Shown piece by piece: positions 8,901-14,770 of a DNA stretch of 14,770 bases. Location of the stretch: the NCBI GenBank assembly GCA_964443145.1, contig CAYUBS010000073.1, positions 1 to 14,770 on the forward strand. The letters run 5' to 3'. Origin of the DNA: JAHEFT01 sp964443145 (GTDB taxonomy: Bacteria; Pseudomonadota; Gammaproteobacteria; Xanthomonadales; SZUA-36). Numbering within the stretch: the stretch's first letter is position 1; each line of letters opens with the position of its first letter. The notes beneath the pieces were generated by a model. It had not been told where the DNA came from. It ran no database searches and saw only the letters and a list, made by a program, of their open reading frames with translations. The translations under genes and the position numbers were made by a program.

Positions 8901-9630
8901 CACCATCCTTGAGCCGGCTACTATCCGGCTGCCAGGGGGAAACGTCGTTGCCAGTTATCGCGCTCAACAGCTTACATCCGGTTGGGACTATGACTTCGAG
9001 GTTTATGTCGAGAGCCTTGAGTACGGTGGAGTATTACGCCTGTTCGATCCGGAGACCACGGTTGATGGCAAAATACATGTAAAAACCTCTCTTCACTCAC
9101 GTGCCGAAGGCCCGGCCGATGCCCTGAACCACCTCGAAGGAACCGTTGACCTAGCCGTCTTTCCCGACGATATAGGGGCTCAATTCCTCGATTTGTGGGC
9201 AGCCAATGTGGTCTTCGCGATGTTGCCATTTGGAGATAACCAGACAAAGAAAATGAACTGCATGGTTGCCCGTTTCGACGTCGAGGAGGGTGTCATGACG
9301 TCGCGGGATACATTTCTTGATTCAACGGATATTATCGTCCGGGCCCGTGGTGAAATTGACCTGGCCAATCAGCAACTGGATCTGCTGGCAATACCGCAGG
9401 CAAAGGTAGAAAAATTCCTGAGCATATCAACTCCGATCGCAGTGACCGGACCTTTTGATGATTTTTCGGCGGGTGTTGCGACTGGTGGCTTCGTTATGAC
9501 CGTGATGCGCTGGTATTACGGTCTGATTTACGTTCCCTGGAAGTGGCTCACGGGCGAGCGTTATCCAGCCGATGGCATCGCGACCTGCTTCCGCGCGATG
9601 GATTGGGACCTGCCTGAAGAGGCCAAATAG
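5953..9630 (+). CDS. Large AsmA-family envelope protein
   Basis: This is a 1225-residue protein with one N-terminal membrane helix (about 27-47) and a very long, beta-rich, periplasmic remainder. Right after the helix the segment INEVVREHTGAELIIEGPL followed by LGWSPQLT is the typical start of the AsmA domain. Near residues 1060-1185 the LEGTVDLAVFPDDIG and ANVVFAMLPFGDN region, the DTFLDSTDIIVRARGEIDL strand and the SISTPIAVTGPFDDF end match the AsmA C-terminal domain. The tail is hydrophobic and aromatic (WYYGLIYVPWKWL). E. coli AsmA has about 617 residues, while TamB and YhdP have over 1200, so this is as long as the bridge-like members thought to carry phospholipids to the outer membrane; that role is inferred. 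ATG at 5953 has a poor ribosome site; GTG at 6010, just before the helix, is an alternative. The sulfatase gene follows closely and may be cotranscribed. Confidence 0.88.
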   Translation: MDRGADQNHQPDPATPEPGVKWNIRKILLGTALSLLILLACFALGLLPLNLFFLKTTINEVVREHTGAELIIEGPLRLKLGWSPQLTAGQMTLGFPEMAQQPSVFINDVSVRTRLRSVLHGDIDLSNVKARGIAIDPGSAEPGIILPEKLTLDAAAPLDQVLSIQINGQLGGDALSVSLTGASLDDLLNASSEYPFEAELNAVGSALQAQGVLLLPWSAPGFAGSLTADSSDLSALLMQFGQEVATLGQLSAKADIQLSESAIQIDSLEGDLDGFAFVFSGMARDWSSRLWFELNAHLPLLDLAALPGVSKETAPDEAGNKLELQVIFDQLSGFDGQAEITVEQVQNAPVPMEELAITASLREGRLVVENAAGKISGTEFSAQASLDTTEVCAQLDTSIRVATFDLETLAPYLGEDADLAGKLDDGWIKTSSCGASFEHHLHSLQTAITVAGLELTGLEDHPPLLFGNIEAEVNWQQANRISFESELMEEPLAVAFKFGSIEQLKADALWPVEFSARSKTYGLEFSGLTAIQESGLIVDLSLNGYLGNSDVGGTLAWSGKGGGKPLEVSLHANLLDLVEIDSLLPEIEGEVESKQDWTELLDQNDLLENWLDAPNIDVNLTVNQLHGTRFDFSNASLSARLEDKKLEKGRMRLVYEGIQLEGVLNSDMSNRTWLVDYQGTLKNLDIGRVLKSLDISDDVHARTERVDFLFESEGSTFGELARNIRINTSLQAFQWAFTAGPENREFEINLSDLSLKAIPGSGAVWETTGSLNGSPINAWLKTPSLRTTFDKNQTLPARLVVGTNSGLTMLDVVIQPESEIDLNSRIRISGRHENAGNIDFATLPVPLEDFSFSTDLTIKKKEYLASDIKLSVGSSNATGLFKIEPSGQGFHFTLEADSPLLETDDLVRWTEEFREVSEIISAPESVSTDSESMNVGVITLVDQYFDEFIGDNSWSVRLNINELRSGGKLLGETEIGLEMDSQHTILEPATIRLPGGNVVASYRAQQLTSGWDYDFEVYVESLEYGGVLRLFDPETTVDGKIHVKTSLHSRAEGPADALNHLEGTVDLAVFPDDIGAQFLDLWAANVVFAMLPFGDNQTKKMNCMVARFDVEEGVMTSRDTFLDSTDIIVRARGEIDLANQQLDLLAIPQAKVEKFLSISTPIAVTGPFDDFSAGVATGGFVMTVMRWYYGLIYVPWKWLTGERYPADGIATCFRAMDWDLPEEAK

Positions 9631-9649
9631 GGTTAGTCATTTGAGTGTT

Positions 9650-12070
9650 ATGTCAGTTAAATCCGTGACGAAAATTCTTTTATTGATCGGCCTTGGCGTG
9701 CTGATCGGATATGGCTGGTTCCGCTTTGGCGCGGCATTTACCCCCGCCTTCATTGCCGGGCATGCCGAAGCCACTGAATCTGCGCAGAGCCTGCCGCGCC
9801 TGCCACCAAAATTCGATGGCACCATTGGACGAACTTACCGTGAGTCCAGGCCGCATTACCCGCCACCACCCGCCGCGCCGCCAGCCGCGCCCAATGTATT
9901 GCTGATACTGACCGATGACGTTGGCTTTGCCTCATCGTCGACTTTCGGTGGTTTGGTACCCACACCCGCGCTGGATGACCTGGCGGCCGGTGGGCTTATG
10001 TATAACCGCTTCCACACCACCGCGATGTGTTCACCGACACGAGCCGCCATGTTGACGGGTAGGAACGCGCACATGGCCGGTAACGGGATGATCACGAAAC
10101 TCGCGACCGGCTACCCTGGATATTCCAGCAAAATTCCACGAAGCGCGGCAACCATCGGCCGGATCCTGACCGGAAACGGCTACAACACGGCATTTTTTGG
10201 TAAACACCACAACGTTCCGGACGAACATTCCAGTGCAGCAGGCCCCTTTCATCTGTGGCCAACCGGACTTGGTTTTGAATACTTTTATGGATTTGTCGGA
10301 GGTGACACCGACCAGTTCCACCCACGCATGTTCCGGGGTATCCAGCGGGTTGAGCGGGCTGAGAATGATCCGGATTTCATACTTGATCGTGAGCTTGCCG
10401 ATGATGCGATCCGCTGGCTGAGGAACCAGCAGGCCGCCGCTCCTGATAAACCCTGGATGATCTGGTATGCCCCGGGTACCGCGCATGCGCCACACCAGGC
10501 TCCACGCGACTGGATTGAGAAATTCAGGGGCCGTTTTGACCAGGGTTGGGATGTGCTGCGTGAAGAGATTTTTGCCAGGCAGAAAGCGCAGGGAGTGATA
10601 CCAAAGGATGCTGTGCTGACGCCACGACCGGCAGCGCTCGGTAGTTGGAATGCACTGAACTCGGAACAAAAACTGATCGCCGCGCGATTCATGGAGGTCT
10701 TTGCCGCCACGCTCGCTTTTCAGGATCAGCAAATTGGACGGGTCCTGGACGAGCTACGTGCCAGTGGGGATTTCGACAACACGTTGATCCTGTTTGTGCA
10801 GGGTGACAACGGCGGCAGTGCAGAAGGCGGCCTGCGCGGAAATTTTAATGAAATTGGACGCATGGCCAACCAGGTCAAGGAGCCGGATGATTGGATGCTG
10901 GCCATGCTGGATGTCATGGGTAGTTCTGATTCGTACCAGAATTATCCAGCCGCCTGGGCCTGGACCATGGACACACCCTTCCAGTGGACCAAGGCTGTGG
11001 GTTCTTACCTGGGAGGCATCCGCAACGGCCTGGTCGTGTCGTGGCCTGCAGGGTTCACCGCTACTGGAGAAGTTCGCGACCAGTTTCATCACGTGATTGA
11101 TGTTTTGCCCACGGTTCTGGATGCCGCTGGAATCGAGCCCCCCGAAATTGTTGACGGCATCAGGCAGCAGCGGATCGATGGGACCAGCATGCGTAGTTCC
11201 TTTGATGAAGCGGATGCGCCCGGCCGGGAAACCCAGTATTTCGAGCTTTACGGCAATCGCGCCATTTATCATCAAGGCTGGCTGGCCAACACCAGGCCGG
11301 TGGTCGCACCCTGGAAGCAGGACTACCCGGGGGGTAATCCCCTGTCCGATTACCAGTGGGAGCTATACCACCTGGACCAGGACTTCAGCCAGGCCAATGA
11401 TCTGGCGGGGGATTTTCCCGAGAAGCTGGAGGCGCTCAAGGCGTTGTGGTGGGAGCAAGCCGAAAACAACAACGTTCTGCCACTGGATGACCGCCGCGGC
11501 GCTGCCCGTGTCTGGGAGCGCGCTGCGATCAACTGGGGTGGATCAAGGCAAGCTGCATTCCGGGGCGGTCAGGTCTCGGTTGCCTGGGCTGCTGCGCCAC
11601 CCTTATTCGCGAGGGATTTCTCAATCGTCGCTGAACTGACACCGGCCTCTGAAACGGCCAGTGGTGTCATTCTCGCAACGGGTAGTTGGTTTGGCGGATG
11701 GAGTTTCTACCTCGATGAAGGACGCCCCGTGGCCTACCATGCGTTTTCACTGCGGCCGGAAGACCGCTTTCGCGTGAAGGCCGAAACCGCGAGCGGAGTG
11801 GCACTGTCAAAAATTGAGTTTCGGTTCAAATACGATGGCGGTGGTATCGGCAAGGGCGGAACCCTGTCGATTCTCGGAGACGGTGTCCTGATCGCAGAAG
11901 GGCGCATTGAACGCACGATTTCAATTCCGGCCGGCCTTGGAGAAACCATGGACACCGGCAGGGATACCGGCGTACCGGTAGCCCGGGATGCACCCGGGCA
12001 GACGCCATTTGAAGGTGAAATTCACGAAGTCAGGGTTGATGTCGGAAGGCCCGATCTCCTGCCATTCTGA
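9650..12070 (+). CDS. Membrane-anchored formylglycine-dependent sulfatase
   Basis: This is an 806-residue type I sulfatase that should remove sulfate esters in the periplasm or at the surface. Residues about 8-27 are a hydrophobic anchor or signal sequence. The alkaline-phosphatase-like fold begins with NVLLILTDD (metal ligands D89, D90). The formylglycine motif is CSPTRAAMLTGR, with C127 the residue to be oxidised and R131 its partner. FGKHH (K185, H187), H279 and the GDNGG pair D386/N387 complete the active site. About residues 620-806 form a beta-sandwich, laminin-G-like C-terminal part ending with a DTGRDTGVPV-like strand, as in many long arylsulfatases. The Cys-type motif needs a formylglycine-generating enzyme or anSME, and none is in this window. 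ATG at 9650 was chosen because the anchor follows at once; TTG at 9641, 8 bases after AGGG, is possible. The frame extends upstream into the AsmA gene, but that part has no sulfatase character. The natural substrate is unknown. Confidence 0.93.
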   Translation: MSVKSVTKILLLIGLGVLIGYGWFRFGAAFTPAFIAGHAEATESAQSLPRLPPKFDGTIGRTYRESRPHYPPPPAAPPAAPNVLLILTDDVGFASSSTFGGLVPTPALDDLAAGGLMYNRFHTTAMCSPTRAAMLTGRNAHMAGNGMITKLATGYPGYSSKIPRSAATIGRILTGNGYNTAFFGKHHNVPDEHSSAAGPFHLWPTGLGFEYFYGFVGGDTDQFHPRMFRGIQRVERAENDPDFILDRELADDAIRWLRNQQAAAPDKPWMIWYAPGTAHAPHQAPRDWIEKFRGRFDQGWDVLREEIFARQKAQGVIPKDAVLTPRPAALGSWNALNSEQKLIAARFMEVFAATLAFQDQQIGRVLDELRASGDFDNTLILFVQGDNGGSAEGGLRGNFNEIGRMANQVKEPDDWMLAMLDVMGSSDSYQNYPAAWAWTMDTPFQWTKAVGSYLGGIRNGLVVSWPAGFTATGEVRDQFHHVIDVLPTVLDAAGIEPPEIVDGIRQQRIDGTSMRSSFDEADAPGRETQYFELYGNRAIYHQGWLANTRPVVAPWKQDYPGGNPLSDYQWELYHLDQDFSQANDLAGDFPEKLEALKALWWEQAENNNVLPLDDRRGAARVWERAAINWGGSRQAAFRGGQVSVAWAAAPPLFARDFSIVAELTPASETASGVILATGSWFGGWSFYLDEGRPVAYHAFSLRPEDRFRVKAETASGVALSKIEFRFKYDGGGIGKGGTLSILGDGVLIAEGRIERTISIPAGLGETMDTGRDTGVPVARDAPGQTPFEGEIHEVRVDVGRPDLLPF

Positions 12071-12180
12071 ATGAGGCGGTCAGTCGTCGCTCAGGCCCAT
12101 AGTCCATTACGAAACGGAATCGCCAAGTGCGGCAAAATAGATTTGTTACACTGATCTTCAAGTCTTAGCCAAACGAACTC
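12071..12180 (+). promoter_or_regulatory. Intergenic region with candidate extended -10 promoter
   Basis: This is a 110-base gap between the sulfatase and the EEP lipoprotein gene. TGTTACACT at 12144-12152 resembles an extended -10 element and would place the transcript start near 12159, about 20 bases ahead of the ATG. No clear -35 is visible, no strong Shine-Dalgarno precedes the ATG, and no terminator hairpin follows the sulfatase. Confidence 0.3.
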
Positions 12181-13329
12181 ATGAATAAAATGAAACCCAT
12201 CATGGTCGCGCTAACTGTCCTGGCGGGCAGTCTCGGTTTGCCAGGCTGCTCCCTGTTTCAAAAAATGGACGTACCTTCACCGGAGGTTCCTCAACAAGGC
12301 GAGTGGACCAAACCGGAAATTTCCATTGATCGTGAGACCGGCATTGCATCGATGGAAATCAGCGTGCTCACCTACAATATCGTCGCACTGCCGTGGCCAA
12401 TTGCACGCGGTAAGACTTCGCGCCTGACTGACGAGAAGGGTGAGCGAATTCCCATCGCCAGTAATCGGAAAAAGGGTGTGATTGCGATTGCAAAAGCCCT
12501 TGCAGATCTGCGTACCCAGGGCGAGCAACCTGATGTCGTCCTGATTCAGGAGGCATTTCTGCCGATGGTGTCAGAAATCGCCGAAATTGCGGGATATCCC
12601 AATTGGGTCGCCGGCCCCGGCCCGGATGATACAAGTCCAAGGTATTCAGAGCGTGCCAGCGAGTCGTTTATTAAGGACAGGAGCTTCTGGAAAGGTGAGA
12701 AGTCAGGTAAGCGCCAGTCCAGCGGCTTACTGGTGATCAGTGACTTCCAGATTGTGAAGCATGCAAATTTTGCATTCTATGAGTGGGAGTGTGCCGGATA
12801 CGACTGCCTGGCCAACAAGGGAGTCATCCTGGCTCGTTTACAGATCGCGGGCCTGCCTGACCCGCTGGAGGTAGTTACAGCGCATTACAATGCCAAGGGG
12901 GCATCCGGCGTTCCCATTGAGCGTGCGCACGAGGCGCATAGGCTGCAGGTTGATGCTGCTATTGAGTTCCTGAGCGATGCCAGCAACTCCGATTATCCGG
13001 GAATTTGGGCTGGCGATATGAACATGCGCCGCTCGGAAGATCGCCTCAGGTATTTCGTCGACCAGACAGAAGGTCGCCTGAACGAAGTGAGCTCCTACTG
13101 CATTGCAAATCCGGCCAATTGCAAGATGCACATCAACGATAACAGCGACACTCCTTGGTTCGAGACGCAGGATTTGCAGGGATGGGCGGACGGCATTCGG
13201 GTTTCGGTGGAACCCATTCATATGGAAGAAATGTTCGATAAACCCGTCGATGGCAAAATGCTGTCAGACCACAGTGGTTTCCTGGTGGTTTACCGCTTGA
13301 GTTGGCCGGTTCAGGAATCGGGTTCGTGA
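12181..13329 (+). CDS. EEP-fold lipoprotein, sphingomyelinase-like phosphodiesterase
   Basis: This is a 382-residue protein of the endonuclease/exonuclease/phosphatase superfamily. The signal sequence ends in a lipobox LPGC with C23 as the lipidated residue; proline at -2 is less common, so lipidation is likely but not certain. The metal-dependent core motifs are present in order: N66 in VLTYNIV, E124 in LIQEAF, H235 in TAHYN, D279 and N281 in GDMNM, and D363/H364 in LSDHSGF. The segment CAGYDCLANKGVILARL resembles the neutral sphingomyelinase branch (CLANKGV type) more than DNA-repair members. That suggests hydrolysis of a phosphodiester in a lipid headgroup, though a secreted nuclease cannot be excluded. 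A cysteine pair (C307, C314) in the late loop could form a disulfide. The gene is monocistronic-looking, with its own possible promoter upstream. Confidence 0.85.
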   Translation: MNKMKPIMVALTVLAGSLGLPGCSLFQKMDVPSPEVPQQGEWTKPEISIDRETGIASMEISVLTYNIVALPWPIARGKTSRLTDEKGERIPIASNRKKGVIAIAKALADLRTQGEQPDVVLIQEAFLPMVSEIAEIAGYPNWVAGPGPDDTSPRYSERASESFIKDRSFWKGEKSGKRQSSGLLVISDFQIVKHANFAFYEWECAGYDCLANKGVILARLQIAGLPDPLEVVTAHYNAKGASGVPIERAHEAHRLQVDAAIEFLSDASNSDYPGIWAGDMNMRRSEDRLRYFVDQTEGRLNEVSSYCIANPANCKMHINDNSDTPWFETQDLQGWADGIRVSVEPIHMEEMFDKPVDGKMLSDHSGFLVVYRLSWPVQESGS

Positions 13330-13445
13330 TCAATGTTCACAGCGCCCCAGGGCAGTTGCAGTGTTTCACCTGCTGGCGGTGGACTGACACGCTCAGTCGC
13401 GCAGCCGGATAACAGGATCAGCAGCTCACTGGAGAATGCTTTTAT
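13311..13445 (-). pseudogene. Possible small lipoprotein remnant without a canonical start
   Basis: The minus strand reads AFSSELLILLSGCATERV and continues to a TGA, giving about 44 residues. The LLSGC motif is a textbook lipobox followed by a short proline-containing tail. The first plausible codon is ATA (13445-13443) followed by AAA, where a lipoprotein would normally start with ATG AAA; an in-frame TAG lies four codons upstream of the ATA. There is no Shine-Dalgarno and the hydrophobic segment is short with a glutamate in it. The frame overlaps the last 19 bases of the EEP gene. It may be a decayed gene, a gene with a non-standard start, or chance. Confidence 0.2.
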
Positions 13446-13447
13446 AG

Positions 13448-13471
13448 TGGCGAACGTCTAAAATGGCGAAC
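13448..13471 (+). promoter_or_regulatory. Candidate -10 flanked by an 8-bp direct repeat
   Basis: TGGCGAAC occurs at 13448-13455 and again at 13464-13471, a 16-base period. Between and touching the second copy is TAAAAT (13459-13464), a fair -10 candidate for the TonB receptor gene, with no strong -35. The placement would suit a regulator that binds over the promoter, but the regulator is unknown. Confidence 0.3.
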
Positions 13472-13484
13472 TTGGAGTTTTCTC

Positions 13485-13514
13485 AGCCAGCCGGTGTGCT
13501 GGTTTGTTTATTTT
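13485..13514 (+). terminator. Terminator-like hairpin in the TonB receptor leader
   Basis: A seven-pair stem (13485-13491 with 13498-13504, one G-T wobble) closes a six-base loop, and a T-rich tract follows to 13514. It sits directly ahead of the GGAGAG ribosome site of the receptor gene. It could end transcription arriving from the EEP gene or act as an attenuator for the receptor. The GC core is only five pairs, so strength is uncertain. Confidence 0.35.
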
Positions 13515-13526
13515 GGAGAGTTTTTT

Positions 13527-14770
13527 GTGAAGTCATTCCTGTTTTTTTCAGCGACCTTCCTGGTGTTGGTCTTTTCAACCGTCGATAGTCAGGCATCTGA
13601 TCGCGAGACAGAACTTGAAGAAAAGGTTCGCATGCTGGAGCAACAGCTTGAGGGCGCCAACAAGACCATTGGCGAGTTGCAGTCACAGTTGAAAATGGCA
13701 GGGGAACCCCAGCAGCAGGGCACGTCTGCCAGCGGTGTCGACAGTATCATTGTCACCGGAGAGGTGGCGCCGCTTTACTTCGGCCCAGGTGAGGACGCAC
13801 TGCTGCAAAAACGTGAAGAAAACGCGGTGACACCCGCATCCATCACCAGTCTCGGGCCGACCGAGTTGGCCCTGGGCGGAGTTGAAGATGTATCCCGCCT
13901 GGAATTCCTGGCGCCTGGCTTGCGCTACGGTCAAACCGGTCATGATGTAAGGCTGGGCATGCGCGGCGCACGCAGCAACAGCATCGGGCCCGAGTCCACC
14001 AACGTGGTCGGCATGTTCGAGGATGGCGTGTACATAGCGACCAGCACCGAGGGGCTCAATACTTTCGTGGACGTGGAGCGGGTAGATGTGTTGCGCGGCC
14101 CGCAGATCACCACCTTTGGCCAGCACGCTTACGCCGGCGCCATCAGTATCGTTTCCAACAAGCCGACGTTTGATGAAATCAACGGCTATGCTGAAATGGA
14201 AAATGGCCTGCCGGATAAAACTCGCTGGAGGCTGGCGCTCAACCTGCCTGCCAGCGATACGCTGGCATTCCGGGTTGCCGGTGTCTCCGAGAGCCGTTCC
14301 GGCTGGATCAACAACTATTACCTCGAGTCGGATTCAGACGATCTGAATGACCGCAAGGTTCAGACCATCCGCGTCAGCATGCTGTGGCAGCCCAGCGACC
14401 GCTTCAGCATTCTGTATTGGAGCCGATACCAGGATGAGAACGGCACCGGGTCCGCACCATGGGGTTACCAGCAAACGGGTGCTTATGTAGATGGTGAGCT
14501 GAAGCCGGGCAACCAGTTCATACCGGATGGCGTCAGGCAGGATGACGGTCCCTGGGACGTATACCGCAATTTCATTTCTTCTGCGGCGTATGAAAACTGG
14601 GTCAACACGCTGGATACAAATTGGGACATGGGTTTTGCCAACCTGCAGTGGCTGGCCAACCATACTGCATTCCATGGCGATCAGATCTACGACAATGATT
14701 ACAGCGAAGCGGGCTTGCCCCGGGCCAGCGCGTTCTCCGGCTGGGACACCAGTCAGCGAGGCTGGTCGAA
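13527..14770 (+). CDS. TonB-dependent outer-membrane receptor, 3-prime truncated by window
   Basis: The first 414 codons of an open frame are visible and continue past the right edge. The start is GTG with GGAGAG at 13515-13520, six bases upstream. A signal peptide (about 1-23, ending SQA) is followed by a heptad-like acidic/basic helix (about 25-57, ELEEKVRMLEQQLEG and ELQSQL), probably a coiled coil. A TonB-box-like VDSIIVTGEV follows at 71-80. The plug domain spans about 95-215, with RLGMRGARSN, VGMFEDGVYI, VERVDVLRGPQ and AGAISIVSNKPT as landmarks. The beta-barrel then begins, with alternating strands. Such receptors import large or scarce nutrients such as siderophores, vitamins or glycans using TonB-ExbBD energy; the ligand cannot be read from this fragment. 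The plug loop after LRGPQ reads ITTFGQHAYAGAI instead of the common GTLYGRNATGGAI form. The sulfatase upstream makes a sulfated ligand conceivable, but unproven. Confidence 0.93.
   Translation, partial: MKSFLFFSATFLVLVFSTVDSQASDRETELEEKVRMLEQQLEGANKTIGELQSQLKMAGEPQQQGTSASGVDSIIVTGEVAPLYFGPGEDALLQKREENAVTPASITSLGPTELALGGVEDVSRLEFLAPGLRYGQTGHDVRLGMRGARSNSIGPESTNVVGMFEDGVYIATSTEGLNTFVDVERVDVLRGPQITTFGQHAYAGAISIVSNKPTFDEINGYAEMENGLPDKTRWRLALNLPASDTLAFRVAGVSESRSGWINNYYLESDSDDLNDRKVQTIRVSMLWQPSDRFSILYWSRYQDENGTGSAPWGYQQTGAYVDGELKPGNQFIPDGVRQDDGPWDVYRNFISSAAYENWVNTLDTNWDMGFANLQWLANHTAFHGDQIYDNDYSEAGLPRASAFSGWDTSQRGWS

Noticed and set aside
9572..9649. Upstream extension of the sulfatase frame into the AsmA gene
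   Set aside because: The extra 26 residues are charged and lack family similarity; they place non-signal sequence ahead of the membrane anchor. ATG at 9650 fits better.
10031..10732. 233-codon open frame on the minus strand inside the sulfatase gene
   Set aside because: It lies fully antisense to a well-supported sulfatase, has no recognisable domain, and its composition fits a shadow of GC-biased codons.
1..14770. Search by eye for tRNA, CRISPR arrays, insertion sequences, attachment sites and phage or defence genes
   Set aside because: No repeated spacers, terminal inverted repeats with transposase, or cloverleaf-like sequences were seen; all long frames are accounted for by ordinary envelope and signalling genes.

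Overview
The window looks like chromosomal DNA from a Gram-negative bacterium with an outer membrane. It carries a TonB-dependent receptor, an AsmA-like envelope protein, two predicted lipoprotein or secreted hydrolases and several Sec signal peptides. Moderate GC content, the protein families and the style of the receptor and sulfatase fit a gammaproteobacterium, probably free-living and aquatic or marine. This is inference: there is no rRNA or other taxonomic marker here. I see no insertion sequences, tRNAs, CRISPR arrays or phage genes. Gene density is high and no gene-free stretch exceeds 200 bases.

Left part (1-3967, plus strand): a small YdcZ/DUF606-type DMT membrane protein comes first. 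After a 138-base gap follows a three-gene operon joined by two ATGA stop/start overlaps. It encodes a CHASE2-sensor class III adenylate cyclase, a secreted SH3b-like protein and a secreted M48 zinc metalloprotease. The cyclase senses on the periplasmic side, and both partners are predicted to be exported. The operon may therefore be an envelope-sensing unit that signals inward through cAMP.

Middle (3978-5822, minus strand): a glycerophosphodiester phosphodiesterase with a large N-terminal membrane domain converges on the protease gene, with only 10 bases between the stop codons. It diverges from the next plus-strand gene across a 130-base intergenic region that probably carries promoters for both sides.

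Right part (5953-14770, plus strand): a 1225-residue AsmA-family protein is followed 19 bases later by a membrane-anchored formylglycine-type sulfatase, probably in one transcript. Next come a lipoprotein of the endonuclease/exonuclease/phosphatase (EEP) fold that resembles sphingomyelinase-type phosphodiesterases, and a TonB-dependent receptor that runs off the right edge. The 197-base gap before the receptor holds a possible promoter inside an 8-bp direct repeat, a terminator-like hairpin, and a minus-strand reading frame that reads like a lipoprotein N-terminus but lacks a normal start codon.

Overall, most genes act in the envelope or at the cell surface. GDPD, AsmA, sulfatase and the EEP phosphodiesterase could all handle phospho- or sulfo-ester lipids or glycans, but that functional link is a hypothesis. 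No clear new mobile or defence system was found. The most promising leads are the coupled CHASE2-cyclase/SH3/M48 operon, an eight-C tract in the cyclase sensor domain, and the coiled-coil extension ahead of the TonB receptor plug.
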